Shown piece after piece: positions 45,588-56,225 of a stretch of DNA of 64,000 bases. The stretch's first letter is position 1; each line of letters starts with the position of its first letter. The position numbers were made by a program, and so were the translations under genes. Source of the stretch: Luteimonas panaciterrae (GTDB lineage Bacteria > Pseudomonadota > Gammaproteobacteria > Xanthomonadales > Xanthomonadaceae). The notes beneath the pieces were generated by a model. The model did no database searches. It was not told where the DNA came from and saw only the letters and a list, made by a program, of their open reading frames with translations. The stretch lies in the NCBI RefSeq assembly GCF_020511115.1, contig NZ_JAJAVH010000014.1, positions 1 through 64,000 on the forward strand, given 5' to 3'.

Positions 45588-46247
45588 ATGGAGCCTGACA
45601 GAGCGAATCTTCGCCTGATCCGGGCCGGGGCCTTCTCGGAACCGGCCGACCTTGCTTCGGCCTTACCACCTCGCTCCCCTGCCCGCCTCGACGCCGTGCG
45701 TCTGCTTTCGCTGGACGCGCATGGCCGTGTGCTCGACTGGATGAGCTGGCAGGACGCCACCTGCCTGTACGCCCGCGGCGCGGTCGCCTGGACCCTGGGC
45801 GATCCCTGCCTCACCGTGCGCGGCGGCATCTGCCGCGTCACCGGCGAGCGTAGCAGCCTGGAACTGCATCCGATCATCGCCGCGCGCGGGCATGCCCGCC
45901 CCTCGGCGCTCGATCCCACGCCGGCGCTGACCAACGCCGCGCTGTTCGCGCGCGATCAGCACCTGTGCCTGTATTGCGGGCGCGACTACCCGCGCCAGAT
46001 GCTCACCCGCGACCACGTCAAACCGATCTCGCAGGGCGGCCGCGACACCTGGGAGAACGTGGTCTCGGCCTGTTTCCACTGCAACTCGCGCAAGGGCGGG
46101 CGCACGCCGCAGCAGGCCTCGATGCCGCTGCTGGCGGTTCCGTACCGCCCGAGCTGGGTGGAGCACCTGATTCTGAGCAACCGCAACATCCTCGCGGACC
46201 AGATGGCGTTCCTGAAGAACCATCTGCCCAAGCGCAAGCGGCAGTAA
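45588..46247 (+). CDS. HNH endonuclease domain protein
   Basis: A 219-residue protein. The N-terminal half (about 1-110) is an accessory domain common to this housekeeping HNH family in proteobacteria. The C-terminal HNH domain has the zinc pairs C-x-x-C ('CLYCGRDY') and C-x-x-C ('CFHCN'), and the catalytic motif '[19 protein letters not shown]' with the histidine of D-H and the asparagine in 'ENVV', followed by '[10 protein letters not shown]'. These features predict a nicking or DNA-cleaving fold; the biological role of this group is unclear. It stands upstream of dxs on the same strand with a 127-base gap. Confidence 0.85.
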   Translation: MEPDRANLRLIRAGAFSEPADLASALPPRSPARLDAVRLLSLDAHGRVLDWMSWQDATCLYARGAVAWTLGDPCLTVRGGICRVTGERSSLELHPIIAARGHARPSALDPTPALTNAALFARDQHLCLYCGRDYPRQMLTRDHVKPISQGGRDTWENVVSACFHCNSRKGGRTPQQASMPLLAVPYRPSWVEHLILSNRNILADQMAFLKNHLPKRKRQ

Positions 46248-46374
46248 CGCCCGCGCTGGCGCCGCGCTCCGCCGCCAACGACGCACTCCTCGACTTCAAC
46301 CGACCCGCCGCGGCTTAACGGCACGGCCTCCCGTCTGCTCGTTTTCTTGCCCCTCCCCCCGGCCGGGAGGGACA

Positions 46375-48297
46375 ATGGGCAATATGATCGACTCCGCCCG
46401 CTATCCGCGCCTCTCGCGCATCGACAGCCCGGCCGACCTGCGCAAGTTCGACGAAGCCGAACTCCCCGCCATCGCCGACGAACTCCGCGCCTATCTGATC
46501 GAATCGGTCGGCAAGAGCGGCGGCCATTTCGGCGCCGGGCTCGGCGTGATCGAGCTGACCACCGTCCTGCACTGGCTGTACGAGACGCCTGACGACCGCA
46601 TCGTCTGGGACGTCGGCCATCAGACCTATCCGCACAAGATCCTCACCGGCCGCCGCGACACCATCCATACCGTCAAGCAGAAGGACGGCGTGGCGCCGTT
46701 CCCCAAGCGCGAGGAAAGCGAGTACGACACCTTCGGCGTCGGCCACTCATCGACCTCGATCTCGGCCGCACTGGGCATGGCGATCGCCAACGCGCGCGCC
46801 GGCAACGAGCGCAAGGTGGTGGCGGTGATCGGCGACGGCGCGATGACGGCCGGCATGGTCTACGAAGCGCTCAACCATGCCGGCGGCATGGAACCCGAGC
46901 CGAGCATGCTGGTGATCCTCAACGACAACCGCATGTCGATCAGCGAAAACGTCGGCGGCATGACCAAGATGCTGGGCCGCATGACCGGCAGCCGCACGCT
47001 CAACGCGATCCGCGAGGGCGGCAAGAAGCTGCTCGGCGACAAGCGCAGCAGCGGCACAGCGCGCTTCGTGCGGCGCTGGGAAGAACACTGGAAGGGCATG
47101 TTCGTGCCGTCCACGCTGTTCGAGGAAATGGGTTTCCATTACACCGGTCCGATCGACGGCCATGACGTCAAGGCGCTGGTCAGCGCGCTGAAGACGTTGA
47201 AGACGTTGAAGGGCCCGCAGCTGCTGCATGTCATCACCACCAAGGGCAAGGGCTACGAGCTCGCCGAGGACGACCAGATCGGCTATCACGCCGTCGGTCC
47301 GTTCGATCCGACGCAGGGCGTGGTCGCCAAGACCGGCGCCAAGAAACCCACCTACACCGACATCTTCAGCGACTGGCTCTGCGACATGGCGGCGGCCGAT
47401 CCGAAGCTGCTCGGCATCACGCCGGCGATGCGCGAAGGCTCGGGGCTCGTGCGTTTCAGCAAGGAATATCCGGATCGCTACTTCGACGTCGCCATCGCCG
47501 AACAGCACGCAGTGACGCTCGCCGCCGGCATGGCCTGCGAAGGCGCCAAGCCCGTGGTGGCGATCTACTCGACCTTCCTGCAGCGCGGCTACGACCAGCT
47601 CGTGCACGACGTGGCGATCCAGAACCTCGATGTGCTGTTCGCGATCGATCGCGGCGGCGTGGTCGGCCCGGACGGCGCCACGCATGCCGGCAATCTCGAC
47701 CTCTCCTATTTGCGCTGCGTGCCCAACATGGTGGTGATGGCGCCGAGCGACGAGAACGAATGCCGGCAGATGCTCTCGACCGGCTTCGTTTTCGAAGGGC
47801 CGGCCGCGGTGCGCTATCCGCGCGGCACCGGCCCCGGCGTCGCCATCCGCCCGAATCTCGACACGTTGCCGATCGGCAAGGCGGAACTGCGCAAGCGCGG
47901 TTCGCGCATCGCCCTGCTCGCCTTCGGCGCGGTCGTGCCGGCGGCGGAGAAAATCGGAGAGGAACTCGGCCTCACCGTGGTCAACATGCGCTTCGTCAAG
48001 CCGCTGGATCGCGACCTGATCCTCGAACTGGCCAGGACGCACGAAGGCTTCGTCACGCTGGAAGACAACGTCGTCATGGGCGGCGCCGGTTCCGGCGTGG
48101 CCGAACTGCTCAACGCGGAAGGCATCGCGATGCCGGTGCTGCATCTCGGACTGCCGGATGCCTTCCAGCATCACGCCAGTCGCGAGGATCTGCTGGCCGA
48201 GGCCGGACTCGATGCCGCCGGCATCCGCAACGCCGTGCTGTCGCGCTGGCCGATGCTGGCAGGAAACGTTCCCACGCTCGCCAGCATGGCGGGCTGA
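46375..48297 (+). CDS. dxs: 1-deoxy-D-xylulose-5-phosphate synthase Dxs
   Basis: A 640-residue thiamine-diphosphate enzyme making DXP from pyruvate and glyceraldehyde-3-phosphate, first step of the MEP isoprenoid route. Seen are '[17 protein letters not shown]', the ThDP motif from '[11 protein letters not shown]' to 'ILNDN', '[15 protein letters not shown]' (catalytic Glu of the pyrimidine domain) and '[16 protein letters not shown]'. Length is normal. The start is a choice between ATG 46375 (GGAGG four bases before) and ATG 46384 (thirteen bases after); relatives begin close to the latter ('[10 protein letters not shown]'). A 9-bp in-frame tandem repeat near 47191 gives 'LKTLKTLKG'. Convergent with the TraB/GumN gene by 12 bases. 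Confidence 0.95.
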   Translation: MGNMIDSARYPRLSRIDSPADLRKFDEAELPAIADELRAYLIESVGKSGGHFGAGLGVIELTTVLHWLYETPDDRIVWDVGHQTYPHKILTGRRDTIHTVKQKDGVAPFPKREESEYDTFGVGHSSTSISAALGMAIANARAGNERKVVAVIGDGAMTAGMVYEALNHAGGMEPEPSMLVILNDNRMSISENVGGMTKMLGRMTGSRTLNAIREGGKKLLGDKRSSGTARFVRRWEEHWKGMFVPSTLFEEMGFHYTGPIDGHDVKALVSALKTLKTLKGPQLLHVITTKGKGYELAEDDQIGYHAVGPFDPTQGVVAKTGAKKPTYTDIFSDWLCDMAAADPKLLGITPAMREGSGLVRFSKEYPDRYFDVAIAEQHAVTLAAGMACEGAKPVVAIYSTFLQRGYDQLVHDVAIQNLDVLFAIDRGGVVGPDGATHAGNLDLSYLRCVPNMVVMAPSDENECRQMLSTGFVFEGPAAVRYPRGTGPGVAIRPNLDTLPIGKAELRKRGSRIALLAFGAVVPAAEKIGEELGLTVVNMRFVKPLDRDLILELARTHEGFVTLEDNVVMGGAGSGVAELLNAEGIAMPVLHLGLPDAFQHHASREDLLAEAGLDAAGIRNAVLSRWPMLAGNVPTLASMAG

Positions 48298-48309
48298 AAA
48301 AGAACGCCC

Positions 48310-49362
48310 CTATTCGACGACTTCGTCGGGCGCCTGCACCGTATAGCCCTTGGCCCGCAAGGCATCGAGATATCCGTTCGGTGCCAGCATCAGGCTGATC
48401 GGCAACACCGCGAAAGTCGAAGTGTTGTTGCTCAGCGAGGCCTCGGCGGTCTTCAGCCAGACGGCGCGCATCTGCGCGGGCAGGTCGTGCATGCCCTGCT
48501 TGCGCGCCACTTCCGTTTCCGTGAGCGCCGCGGTGCAGGCCGTGAACTGATTCTGCGACGGCAGATCGCGCAGCGCGGCGACATCGCCCACTGCCCAGGC
48601 GTTCGCGCGCGCGGCCATGTTTCCGAGATCGCCTTCGATGCGATCCAGCGTCTTGTTGAAACAATCGGAGTCGTTCACCACGCCCTTGGCGAATTCCTTG
48701 ACCGCGTTCTTGGCATCCTTGATCTTGATCGTGAGCACGGGCTCGGTGATCTTGATCTTGTGTTTCTTCGCCGCCTTCTTCACCACCGGCCAGACGATGC
48801 CTGTCTGCACCATGCCGGATTTTTCGATCGCCTTCTCGTACAGCTCCATCGCCGCGAACACGGGCCGCATGCGCTCGACGCCGCGGTCGCTTCCGATGTA
48901 GCGCGCCTTCAATACCTGCCAGCGCGCGTATTGCTGCGCGGGCACGACGTCCCGCAGCGTCTTGTCATCCGGAATCTTCGGCGCCTTGAGCAAGGTCGGC
49001 AGCATGAACATCGCGCGGAACATGCCAATACCCGTTTCGACCTTCGGATAAGGCGCCGACAGCACTTCCTGCGATGCGGCGACGACGCGCTCCGTCTCGG
49101 CCGACTGCCATTCCATTCGCTTCGGCAATGGCGACAGCGTGCCGAGGATCCACATGACATGATCGCCTTTCGACACCTTCCACAAACCGGGGCCGGGCTG
49201 CACGCCGGAGACCACGACGGTGTCCATGTCGACGACTTGCGGCTGTTGTTGCGGCTGTTGCTGTGTCGTCGGCGAAGTAGCCAACGGCTGTTGCGCGATG
49301 ACCGGCGATGCCGTGAGCGCCAGCGACACCGCCGCCAGACAGGCGCAAAGAATTCGACGCAT
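48310..49362 (-). CDS. TraB/GumN family protein, periplasmic
   Basis: A 350-residue protein of the TraB/GumN fold. A signal peptide ends near residue 24 ('ASPVIAQ'), followed by a Gln-rich linker. The fold starts at 'GPGLWKVSKGDHVMWILGTL', the typical GumN opening, and continues with 'LPKRMEWQSAETERVVAASQEVL'. The usual second TraB motif is weak, and the C-terminal 'FAVLPISLMLAPNGYLDALRAKGYTVQAP' is the typical end. Such proteins are suspected metalloproteases or haem-related, without proof. ATG 49362 has GAGGACGGA upstream; a longer frame to 49461 runs into the cupin gene and lacks a signal peptide. It is 13 bases downstream of the cupin gene. Confidence 0.85.
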   Translation of the reverse strand: MRRILCACLAAVSLALTASPVIAQQPLATSPTTQQQPQQQPQVVDMDTVVVSGVQPGPGLWKVSKGDHVMWILGTLSPLPKRMEWQSAETERVVAASQEVLSAPYPKVETGIGMFRAMFMLPTLLKAPKIPDDKTLRDVVPAQQYARWQVLKARYIGSDRGVERMRPVFAAMELYEKAIEKSGMVQTGIVWPVVKKAAKKHKIKITEPVLTIKIKDAKNAVKEFAKGVVNDSDCFNKTLDRIEGDLGNMAARANAWAVGDVAALRDLPSQNQFTACTAALTETEVARKQGMHDLPAQMRAVWLKTAEASLSNNTSTFAVLPISLMLAPNGYLDALRAKGYTVQAPDEVVE

Positions 49363-49375
49363 TCGGGTTCCGTCC

Positions 49376-49864
49376 TCAAGGCGTGGGAAACGCGTGCAAG
49401 TGAAGCACGCCCAGCCGTTCGAGTTCGTGAGCGAGCACGCTGCCGTTATCGAGCAGTTCAAATCCCTCCCAGACGAAGCCCGGTGCGACCGTGCAGGCGA
49501 CCAGGGTGTAGTCGCTCAATGGCCGGGCCGCCTGCCAGGTACCGGCCGGGACGATGACGAGCGGTTGGCTGTTCTCGGCCAGCGCATCGAGGCGGGTGCG
49601 GGTGAGCTTCGCGGTCGTAGCATCGTACTGCAGCAGTTCCAGGGCACCGCCCGCCTGCCAGTGCCAGCTTTCCTCGGCGTCGACGCGGTGCCAGTGGCTG
49701 TATTCGCCGCGCGCCAGCAGATATTGAATCGCCGTGAGCGCCGGCCGCGGATACCCGCCGTATTCGACCTGCGCGGACGCAGCGTGGATGCGCCGGAAAT
49801 GCCCGCCTTCCGGATGCGGGGCCAGGTCCAGCGATCGGATCAGATGGGCGGCACGGGCGTGCAT
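49376..49864 (-). CDS. Cupin_5 (DUF985) protein
   Basis: A 162-residue cupin of the DUF985 group: 'HPEGGHFRRIHAA' at the N-terminus, 'AIQYLLARGEYSHWHRVDAEESWHW' (metal/sugar-binding histidines in cupin motif 1), 'VIVPAGTWQAARPL' and 'TVAPGFVWEGFELL' near the end. Members bind small ligands in a beta-barrel; a few are epimerase-like, but function is unknown. No good ribosome site precedes the ATG at 49864, though the family alignment supports this start. The open frame runs on to 50287 into the island side, without homologous sequence, and is rejected. Probably cotranscribed with the TraB/GumN gene. Confidence 0.85.
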   Translation of the reverse strand: MHARAAHLIRSLDLAPHPEGGHFRRIHAASAQVEYGGYPRPALTAIQYLLARGEYSHWHRVDAEESWHWQAGGALELLQYDATTAKLTRTRLDALAENSQPLVIVPAGTWQAARPLSDYTLVACTVAPGFVWEGFELLDNGSVLAHELERLGVLHLHAFPTP

Positions 49865-49893
49865 GCGGCGATCGTAGCTGTTCGCCAGTGCCG

Positions 49894-49930
49894 AAAAAGG
49901 AAGAGCCCGCACGTGGCGGGCTCTTCCTTT
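49894..49930 (-). terminator. Strong terminator reading leftward at the chromosome/island junction
   Basis: A perfect 15-bp stem (49896-49910 with 49916-49930) followed on the minus strand by five T. It lies just upstream of the cupin gene, so it would stop leftward transcripts from the island side. The former gene it served is not visible; an insertion may have displaced it. Confidence 0.8.
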
Positions 49931-50002
49931 GGGGTAGCCTCTACCGAATAACGCCAAAAAACGTAGAAACTGCGCGGATTCTCCATTTCGTATCTCAGAA
50001 GT

Positions 50003-50021
50003 TGCCCCCAAATATGCCCCC
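50003..50021. other. Paired TGCCCCC repeats, integrase arm- or att-like site
   Basis: TGCCCCC occurs at 50003-50009 and 50015-50021, period 12. On the minus strand this reads TGGGGGCATATTTGGGGGCA, a pattern I associate with the ends of tyrosine-integrase islands. It marks the start of the AT-richer region. No tRNA or integrase gene is seen nearby. The 698-base stretch 49931-50629 otherwise holds only a phage-gene relic and hairpins. Confidence 0.4.
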
Positions 50022-50206
50022 GAAACGCCCTGACTGCAGTGAGATAGTGCGGGACGACTGCGGATGTTCGTCACGGCTCGCCCATCGTCGGCCCCGCCGC
50101 AGCTGCCCTGCTGCTTGATCGGTACAGGTCCACTGCTGTCACACGACCCGGTTCGACACTTACGGGGAGCAATCCGAGCAGAAAGGAAGGTTCCCCATGG
50201 ACACAG

Positions 50207-50227
50207 AAGGCGGCATAAAGCCGCCTT
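50207..50227. terminator. Small hairpin in the island-edge gap
   Basis: AAGGCGGC-ATAAA-GCCGCCTT, a perfect 8-bp stem. The lack of a T-run leaves its role open; it may be the relic of a phage-gene terminator. Confidence 0.35.
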
Positions 50228-50423
50228 AGTGTTGCTTGATCTTTCATTCAGGGACTTGCATCTACGTCCACAACTGCCGTCCCCCACGAATGGAGCAAGC
50301 CCGCCATATTACGGACCTGTCGATACCGCCCTACCTAATAGTGAACGCAAAGCAAGTACATTCAAGAGAATAAGAAACAGGATTGATTCTGCAACAACTA
50401 ATAGATATCCCTCGATTAAGCGG

Positions 50424-50552
50424 GGGACGTCGCTGGTGGCCACCGCGAACGTGACCGCGGCGAACACGATGACAGTGTCGTTCTACAACCCGACAACAGC
50501 GGCTGTGGATCTTGGGAGCAGGACAATGCGGGCGAGAGTGTGGAGACCTTGA
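50424..50552 (+). pseudogene. C-terminal relic of a phage structural-type protein
   Basis: An open stretch of about 42 codons ends with 'TMTVSFYNPTTAAVDLGSRT' and then 'MRARVWRP' before a stop. The pattern (V-T-A-A-N-T-x-x-V-x-F-x-N-x-T...D-L-x-S-x-T-x-R-x-R-V-W) is one I know from the C-termini of small phage virion or tail-region proteins in xanthomonad prophages. No start or N-terminal part precedes it. It supports phage or island origin of this flank; identity is from memory of the pattern only. Confidence 0.4.
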
Positions 50553-50571
50553 TGGAAAATTTCGTTCAATC

Positions 50572-50597
50572 AAAAAAAGCCCGCCATCAGTGCGGGC
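50572..50597 (-). terminator. Terminator after the Rhs-linked lipoprotein gene
   Basis: On the minus strand a 6-bp stem (GCCCGC/GCGGGC, 7-nt loop) followed by T7 (50572-50578). It lies 33 bases after the lipoprotein stop and closes the Rhs-lipoprotein unit. Confidence 0.8.
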
Positions 50598-50629
50598 CTT
50601 GTTCATCTGCAGTTGGATATTCAGTGAAT

Positions 50630-50983
50630 TCAACCCGCAATATGGTAGGTATAGATTCCTGCCGTTATAGGCTTGTAGCTTGGATCACCATTCTTGGCAG
50701 GAGAAAAAGAGGATTGCGGATCCAATATAAATACGCCGTGCTCTTCAACGTGAAATTTAGACGTACTGATGTAAACGCCCTCTGGCCTGCGGGATACCTC
50801 TAATGGTTTAAGAGAAGACACCGACGCGGGCCACTTAGACGCCGGAATATCTCCAACCTCATGACCAAGCAAAACCCCGCTGTCCTTAGCTATCTCTTGA
50901 GCCTGCTGCAGAGAAACGCTTGGCGCGCACCCCGCAAGGAACATAGAGAAAGCAGCGCATAAAAACCATCCAAAAAGCTTCAT
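50630..50983 (-). CDS. Small lipoprotein, candidate immunity protein for the Rhs toxin
   Basis: A 117-residue lipoprotein with lipobox L-A-G-C (cysteine about residue 19) and a short mature beta-rich domain ('VYISTSKFHVEEHGVFILDP', 'YKPITAGIYTYHIAG'). AGGAAG precedes the ATG. It lies 36 bases downstream of the Rhs gene on the same strand, and a terminator follows, so the two form one unit. Small genes directly after the toxin end of Rhs genes usually encode immunity proteins; the lipid anchor would place this one in the periplasm, implying that the toxin acts or enters there. No family was recognised, so immunity is inference from position. Confidence 0.6.
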   Translation of the reverse strand: MKLFGWFLCAAFSMFLAGCAPSVSLQQAQEIAKDSGVLLGHEVGDIPASKWPASVSSLKPLEVSRRPEGVYISTSKFHVEEHGVFILDPQSSFSPAKNGDPSYKPITAGIYTYHIAG

Positions 50984-51019
50984 ATCTTCCTACCCTTAAC
51001 CAGGGAACAATCGCCCACT

Positions 51020-54000
51020 CTATTTTGTATGTGGAATACCTTGATCATATGGCGCCCATCTGACATTACTCTGAGCGCCAGGGCAATCTGCTGCGGCCGG
51101 ATCATCCAAAGGAAGCAACTCATATTCTGTCCCCCATTCATTGCTGTTCTTGGCACCATTTTCCTTTGCCCATCTCTCAAAAGCATCCGCCAAACTCTCC
51201 CCCTTCCCAACGCTTTTGGCAAAATTTATGCCTGCGTCATTACTAGGGAGATCTTCTGGCGAAAAACCACTGTGATAGTCATCAAGACCGACAGCCTGCC
51301 TAAATGTTTGCCACGATTCTGCGACATAACCCAGCGAGGTTGCGTACCATGAATAGAGATTATTATCAATAATCAGATGAGCAGCTTCTGCAAAGTGCCT
51401 GGAATCTACCCATCCGTATGTTGAAGTATAAAAATATCTCTTGTACCCCCGTGGCCCATAAAAATCGCTGATTTCGCTCAAACTCCTTAGTTTAAGCTGC
51501 TGATACATAGTAAACCATCCAGTTGCCCCTTTTTTATTAGGGGCTTGTCCTAGTGGGTCCACATGCATGTTTGGTGAATTTTCACCGTAAACGTAAGGAT
51601 TGATCCCTCCATCCAGCCCAATTGGATCAACTTGCAAGTACTTACCTGTGTTCGAATCATAGTACCGATTGATGTTGTACCAGAATCCGCTCTCCGCATC
51701 GTAGTACTGCCCTGGGAAGCCCACATTAAGGCCTCCGATGGCATCAGTCGGCACCGAACGGTTGAAAGCATAGTTGTTTGCCCGCCACCTCACCGCTTTT
51801 GCAGCATCGGTCGCAATCTCAGGCCGCCCCAGGTGGTCATTGTGGATGTAGTAAATTTGACCGTTCCGGACCAAGCCGACCAACTCACCGCCGAACCATA
51901 GGTAGCTCGTCCATACATCGCCGTTGTCCAAATGCTCGGCTAACAACTGATTCCCCGGCGCATAGGCGTACCGGGTCGTCAACCCTCCCGCGATCTTGGC
52001 CACCCGCTCGTTAAAGACATTGTAATTGTAGGCGCCGACCGTGACCCCATTCCTGCTCACCGACTGCAGACGGTTGAAGCCGTTGTAGGTCAAGACAAGT
52101 CCGTAGCCACTGGTCGTGTTGCCCACACCGTCGTATCCAAAGGCGGCGGTCTGTCCCCCACCGATGGTGTTCAGGCGGTTGCTGTCACCGGCCACCAGAT
52201 ATGTGTCGGTGCGGCTGGACGTCCCACTCAGTACGGCTTTGGTCCTGTTACCGGTGTTGTCATACGTGTAGGTCCAGATGTCATTGAAACCAGTGCTGAA
52301 CTTCTGCAGGCGCGAGATGCCGTCGTACTCAAAATCCAGCGTGGTGCCAGAATTGCCGGCATTGGTGACTTTGTCGATACGGTTGTTTTCATCAAAAGCG
52401 TAGGTCAGGCTTTGCAGCGGGCCGTTGTCGACGCTAATGGTCGCCACTTGGCCATCCTTGTTATAGCCGATCAGGCGCTTGAGGCCATTGCCATAGGTCC
52501 AGCTGCTGGCCGACCCGAAGGGCTCATAAGCAGCACCGGTGATGATGCTGCTCTTGGCCGTTCCCTGAGTCACCGTCATCGACGTCGGTTTGTCCAGGGT
52601 GTATCCGTACTCCACCAGAATTTCGTTCGGATAGCGCATCGCGACGAGGCGCCCGGCGGCGTCGTAACCATAGCCGGTGCGATAATTGGTGGTGACGCCC
52701 CCGACTGTGATGATTTCATTACGGCGCGCGATCTGGCCATCAGGCATATAGTCGAAATGTGTGTTGGCGTTTGTAGCTGTCGTGTCGCACAACCGGCCCT
52801 TTCCGTTCGTACAGGTATCGTAGGCGAAGGTTTGCACCACACCGCCCACCGTACTCTTCGTGACCCGGTTCAAAGCGTCGTATTCATACGTCACCATGAC
52901 GCTTGCCCCACGAGCGTCGGTGCGTGTCTTGAGGTTGCCGGCACTGTCGTAGGTATAGGTCGTGGTCTTACGATCCGGGCTGACCTCCTGCGTCACATCA
53001 CCAAAGGCGTTATAGACATACGATGTACTCAGCCCCCGTGGATCTGTGACCTTCTTGACGTTGTCGTACACGTCATACTCATAGGCCGTCTCGGCGTGTA
53101 TGCCGGCCTCATCCCCAATCGTACTGGCCAAACGATTGAGGGCGTCATAGCTCTGCCGGGTTCGATAGGTGAGCGGATCGGTGATGGTGTCCCGATTGCC
53201 GTTCGCGTCATACGTGAAGTTGGTGATGTTGGAGATTGCATCGCCGTCTTCCAGTGCGGTTTGTTGCCCTAACGTATTGAACTCACGCGCGAGCGTGCGC
53301 TTCACGGCTCCGGCCACATCTTTTGTGTCTTCCTGCCACCGGTTTCCTGCCTTATCCAAGGTGTAGACAATCTTGTTCTTCGCGCTGTCCTCGATACCGG
53401 TCAGTCGATGTGCCGTGTCATAAGTGAGCACGTGGTACGCACCATCCGGGGTTGTGATCTTGCTGACCTGCCCGGTGGTGGAGTACTCGATGCTCGTGAT
53501 CTGATCATCTGTCTCGACAGCATCGTTGGCGCCGCGAAGTTTACGGGTTGTCAGCCAACCACGCGGGGAATACCCGTAGTCGGTCACAACACCGTTGGCG
53601 TCTTTCGCGGAAAGCGGGCGACCCGCACTGTCGTACTTCAGGATTTCAATCACGTGCCCCGCAGCATTGACGACCTTCCAGAGGTCGCCCTTGCGATACG
53701 TACAGGTGGAGGGAGATGTACTGCAGTTAGGATCATCGCTGACCCGGTACTGGTAGTTCGTGACATCACTGACATCCGTGCGTGGACCGTCGACTGTTCT
53801 CAACAAGCCCACCATCGGACAGACAGTATCGACCGACTCACAATACCCATAAGTCGTGGTGCGAACCGCGTTGATGGCCGTGTCCTTGACGCTCATCGTG
53901 AGCGGCTGCAATCGGGCATTACGCGTGATCCGAACCTCCCGATTGCCGACCTTGGTCAGAATGACGCGGTTACTGGCGAGGTCGCGGCGCTCCTCGACAG

Positions 54001-55747
54001 TGCGACCTTCCGCCTTGCCATAGGCTTCTTCCACGGTATGGGTGCTGGCCGGCAGATTGGTGACGGGGTCCGTCATCTCACCATAAGAGTGCTGTGTTTC
54101 AATGTTCTTTCGGTCGATAACGACCTTCAAGCGGCGGCGAAAATCTCCCGATTCGTCGTAATAGGTTCGCTTGATCGTCCCCGCGCTATTTTGCGTATCG
54201 TCCACCTTGCGGGGCAGCCCTGTGGCGCTCGTCGCGGTCAGGCTGTAATCCGTCTGTAGCCCTAGGGCATCCGTGATCAGCGCGCCTCCTGCAGTGGTGT
54301 AGCTCAGCACCAGCTTGTCTACGTCACCAGCCAGCTTGCTGGTCGCGATCCTGCCCATGGTGTCGTACTCGAACCAAGCATAGCGCTGATTGTCTTCTGC
54401 GGTGATCCCCGTCAGGCTGAGGGGGAAGTTGGAATTCTCATAGTGATAAGCACGGAAACTACCTCCGGGATAGCTTGCGGTTTTCACCTGGCCTGTCGTG
54501 GTATAGCCATAGGTCACCAGGGTTGCGCCGCCCGATGCAATTGTTTGGATGACCGTGGTGTCAGGACTCGCCCCATAACCGATAACCAGCGCGCGCCCAG
54601 TTGAATGCGTGATGGTGACGAGACGGCTACGATTGTCATAGGCGTAGACAAGCGATGTTCCATCTTCGAAATCCTGCCGTTTCAACTGGCCATTCGGCGC
54701 GAAGGTCAATACCTTGTCGGAACGATAGAGCTTCCAGTCAGTACCGCTCGCTGCGATACGGTCCCCGCCCCCATCGAAGGCTTCATAGACGGTGCCGATC
54801 TTCTTGAAGGGGATTTGTGTCCCATCCACATCAATCAACCCGATTAACACCGTGGCATCCGATGAGCTTTTATCCGGCCCCATCGTCAATTGGATGTTGT
54901 GAGAATTCGTCCAGCCGGAGCCGAAGCCACCACGCGCCGTGGACGTCGACGAATGATAAGTACGGCTGAAGGTGATCCAACCCAGATCAACATCCGTCTC
55001 AGTCCCCGACTTATCGCCAGTAGCTGGATTGCAGCCGCCTGGAGAGTCGCAGTTGCTTACTAGCGGCTCGGACCAATAGAACAAATAGTTTGCGAATGCG
55101 GTCTCCGTGGCTTGTTGCATACCGCAGGCATTCAACTCCGGGCGCCATTCCATGATGGCGGTGTTGGGGCAATCGACGGACCGGGTCCGTTGTGCGTATG
55201 CACCACTGTTCACCAAAGGGCTGCACGACGAACCTGCAACGATATAACGGGTGATCGTGTACGTCCGGTCCTCGCCTTCGTTTTCACCGTTGGCTCCGGT
55301 GCCAGCTCCGCCTCCCGGGATACCAACCCATTGGCCATTCCCGACCACGGTCGTTGCAGAACACCCCGCACCCGGCGGATTGGCATTCTTCATCGCCTGG
55401 ATCATCGCGTCTTCGGATGCGTAATTCGTGCTGCCCCAAAGATAGGCCCAGGGCGTTCTGTTCACATCTACCGGTTTCAACCGGTAGTTGTAGAGAGTCT
55501 TGTTGGGAGTGGTGATCTGGTCTTTCACTTCAAACGTGAAAGCGCCATATTGCTGTTTGTCCTGAAACAGATTCTCAATGTCGATCTGTACGTCACGTTC
55601 TTTTAAGCGCTGAGTCGATGGCATGACCTTGCTCAACCATCCTTTTGTTACCTCCTGCGCGAGCGCGGATGGCGCTAATGACACAGCCATCAAGACGGCA
55701 AACAACAGCCCCCACCTCGGGTATGACTTCCGATGACTTCTACTCAT
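51020..55747 (-). CDS. Secreted Rhs-repeat polymorphic toxin
   Basis: About 1575 residues with an N-terminal signal peptide ('[17 protein letters not shown]'), a 240-residue cysteine-containing N-domain, a DUF6531-like segment ('[17 protein letters not shown]'), long arrays of RHS/YD repeats ('[11 protein letters not shown]', 'YDALNRL'), and the RHS core end ('[19 protein letters not shown]', '[20 protein letters not shown]', '[17 protein letters not shown]') near residue 1401. The last 174 residues form a variable toxin domain with the signature '[13 protein letters not shown]' and '[16 protein letters not shown]'. ATG 55747 follows AAGGGG. The composition is AT-richer than the flanking chromosome. 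Delivery through the outer membrane by itself is likely; no PAAR domain is seen. Confidence 0.88.
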   Translation of the reverse strand: MSRSHRKSYPRWGLLFAVLMAVSLAPSALAQEVTKGWLSKVMPSTQRLKERDVQIDIENLFQDKQQYGAFTFEVKDQITTPNKTLYNYRLKPVDVNRTPWAYLWGSTNYASEDAMIQAMKNANPPGAGCSATTVVGNGQWVGIPGGGAGTGANGENEGEDRTYTITRYIVAGSSCSPLVNSGAYAQRTRSVDCPNTAIMEWRPELNACGMQQATETAFANYLFYWSEPLVSNCDSPGGCNPATGDKSGTETDVDLGWITFSRTYHSSTSTARGGFGSGWTNSHNIQLTMGPDKSSSDATVLIGLIDVDGTQIPFKKIGTVYEAFDGGGDRIAASGTDWKLYRSDKVLTFAPNGQLKRQDFEDGTSLVYAYDNRSRLVTITHSTGRALVIGYGASPDTTVIQTIASGGATLVTYGYTTTGQVKTASYPGGSFRAYHYENSNFPLSLTGITAEDNQRYAWFEYDTMGRIATSKLAGDVDKLVLSYTTAGGALITDALGLQTDYSLTATSATGLPRKVDDTQNSAGTIKRTYYDESGDFRRRLKVVIDRKNIETQHSYGEMTDPVTNLPASTHTVEEAYGKAEGRTVEERRDLASNRVILTKVGNREVRITRNARLQPLTMSVKDTAINAVRTTTYGYCESVDTVCPMVGLLRTVDGPRTDVSDVTNYQYRVSDDPNCSTSPSTCTYRKGDLWKVVNAAGHVIEILKYDSAGRPLSAKDANGVVTDYGYSPRGWLTTRKLRGANDAVETDDQITSIEYSTTGQVSKITTPDGAYHVLTYDTAHRLTGIEDSAKNKIVYTLDKAGNRWQEDTKDVAGAVKRTLAREFNTLGQQTALEDGDAISNITNFTYDANGNRDTITDPLTYRTRQSYDALNRLASTIGDEAGIHAETAYEYDVYDNVKKVTDPRGLSTSYVYNAFGDVTQEVSPDRKTTTYTYDSAGNLKTRTDARGASVMVTYEYDALNRVTKSTVGGVVQTFAYDTCTNGKGRLCDTTATNANTHFDYMPDGQIARRNEIITVGGVTTNYRTGYGYDAAGRLVAMRYPNEILVEYGYTLDKPTSMTVTQGTAKSSIITGAAYEPFGSASSWTYGNGLKRLIGYNKDGQVATISVDNGPLQSLTYAFDENNRIDKVTNAGNSGTTLDFEYDGISRLQKFSTGFNDIWTYTYDNTGNRTKAVLSGTSSRTDTYLVAGDSNRLNTIGGGQTAAFGYDGVGNTTSGYGLVLTYNGFNRLQSVSRNGVTVGAYNYNVFNERVAKIAGGLTTRYAYAPGNQLLAEHLDNGDVWTSYLWFGGELVGLVRNGQIYYIHNDHLGRPEIATDAAKAVRWRANNYAFNRSVPTDAIGGLNVGFPGQYYDAESGFWYNINRYYDSNTGKYLQVDPIGLDGGINPYVYGENSPNMHVDPLGQAPNKKGATGWFTMYQQLKLRSLSEISDFYGPRGYKRYFYTSTYGWVDSRHFAEAAHLIIDNNLYSWYATSLGYVAESWQTFRQAVGLDDYHSGFSPEDLPSNDAGINFAKSVGKGESLADAFERWAKENGAKNSNEWGTEYELLPLDDPAAADCPGAQSNVRWAPYDQGIPHTK

Positions 55748-56172
55748 TTCCAAACCCCTTATTGACCAGCGCCAAGATCGACACGATGCACCGAACCCAC
55801 CTTTCCTCTTCGAACGGTCTACCGCCACGCCACCAAATCTCGCCCCGACTTCGCCATCATCCTCTTATGACAACAAGCTATCTGACGATCTCAGCGCTCC
55901 TAAGAAACCGCATTACCGCCCCCATCTAAAGACGGCTGAGAGCGCCAGATTCCGTCATTGCTTAGAAGAAGGGCCCTCCTCTCGCATCGTTCAGATATCG
56001 CCAGATCCCGCTTTCGCCACTAGTTTTGAGGATGACGATACTAAGTACCTCTCGCACTCAGAATTTGGCATGTCATGCTGTAGGAGAAATCCGAACTGGC
56101 TGAATACGCGAGCGTCCCTCCTTGTCTCTTTTGACGCCTTAACCATTGGCAGCTGCCTGTTAGCCATCATGT
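55748..56172. other. Divergent intergenic region between Rhs and the XRE regulator
   Basis: About 425 bases of AT-richer sequence without a convincing gene. A 71-codon frame at 55991-56206 on the minus strand has no recognisable family or ribosome site. The promoter of the Rhs gene should be at the left end. Confidence 0.4.
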
Positions 56173-56197
56173 GACTTATAGTCCGTGGATCAATAAG
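56173..56197 (+). promoter_or_regulatory. C-box-like operator upstream of the XRE regulator
   Basis: GACT-TAT-AGTC (56173-56183) is a perfect 4-3-4 palindrome, followed by CGTG and a degenerate second half (GATCAATAAG). This has the layout of the C-boxes bound by controller proteins of restriction-modification systems, as I remember them (GACTTATAGTCCGTG...). It lies 38 bases before the start of the controller-like gene, as expected for autoregulation. Confidence 0.5.
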
Positions 56198-56206
56198 CCA
56201 ATTCAC

Positions 56207-56225
56207 TCCACCTTGTCAAGGTGGA
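56207..56225. promoter_or_regulatory. 19-bp perfect palindrome across the XRE start codon
   Basis: TCCACCTT-GTC-AAGGTGGA, 8+3+8, overlapping the GTG start (56221-56223). In RNA it would bury the start codon in a hairpin; in DNA it could be a second operator. Either reading suggests feedback control of this gene. Confidence 0.45.

Noticed and set aside
47191-47211. Nine-base tandem repeat (AAGACGTTG twice) inside dxs
   Set aside because: It is in frame, only duplicates three residues in a surface helix, and is explained by simple slippage.
49931-50060. Possible tRNA gene at the island edge
   Set aside because: Neither strand has a T-arm consensus or cloverleaf; only the paired TGCCCCC repeats remain as integration-related sequence.
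55991-56206. 71-codon minus-strand frame upstream of the XRE gene
   Set aside because: No family, no ribosome site, and it overlaps the C-box-like operator region.
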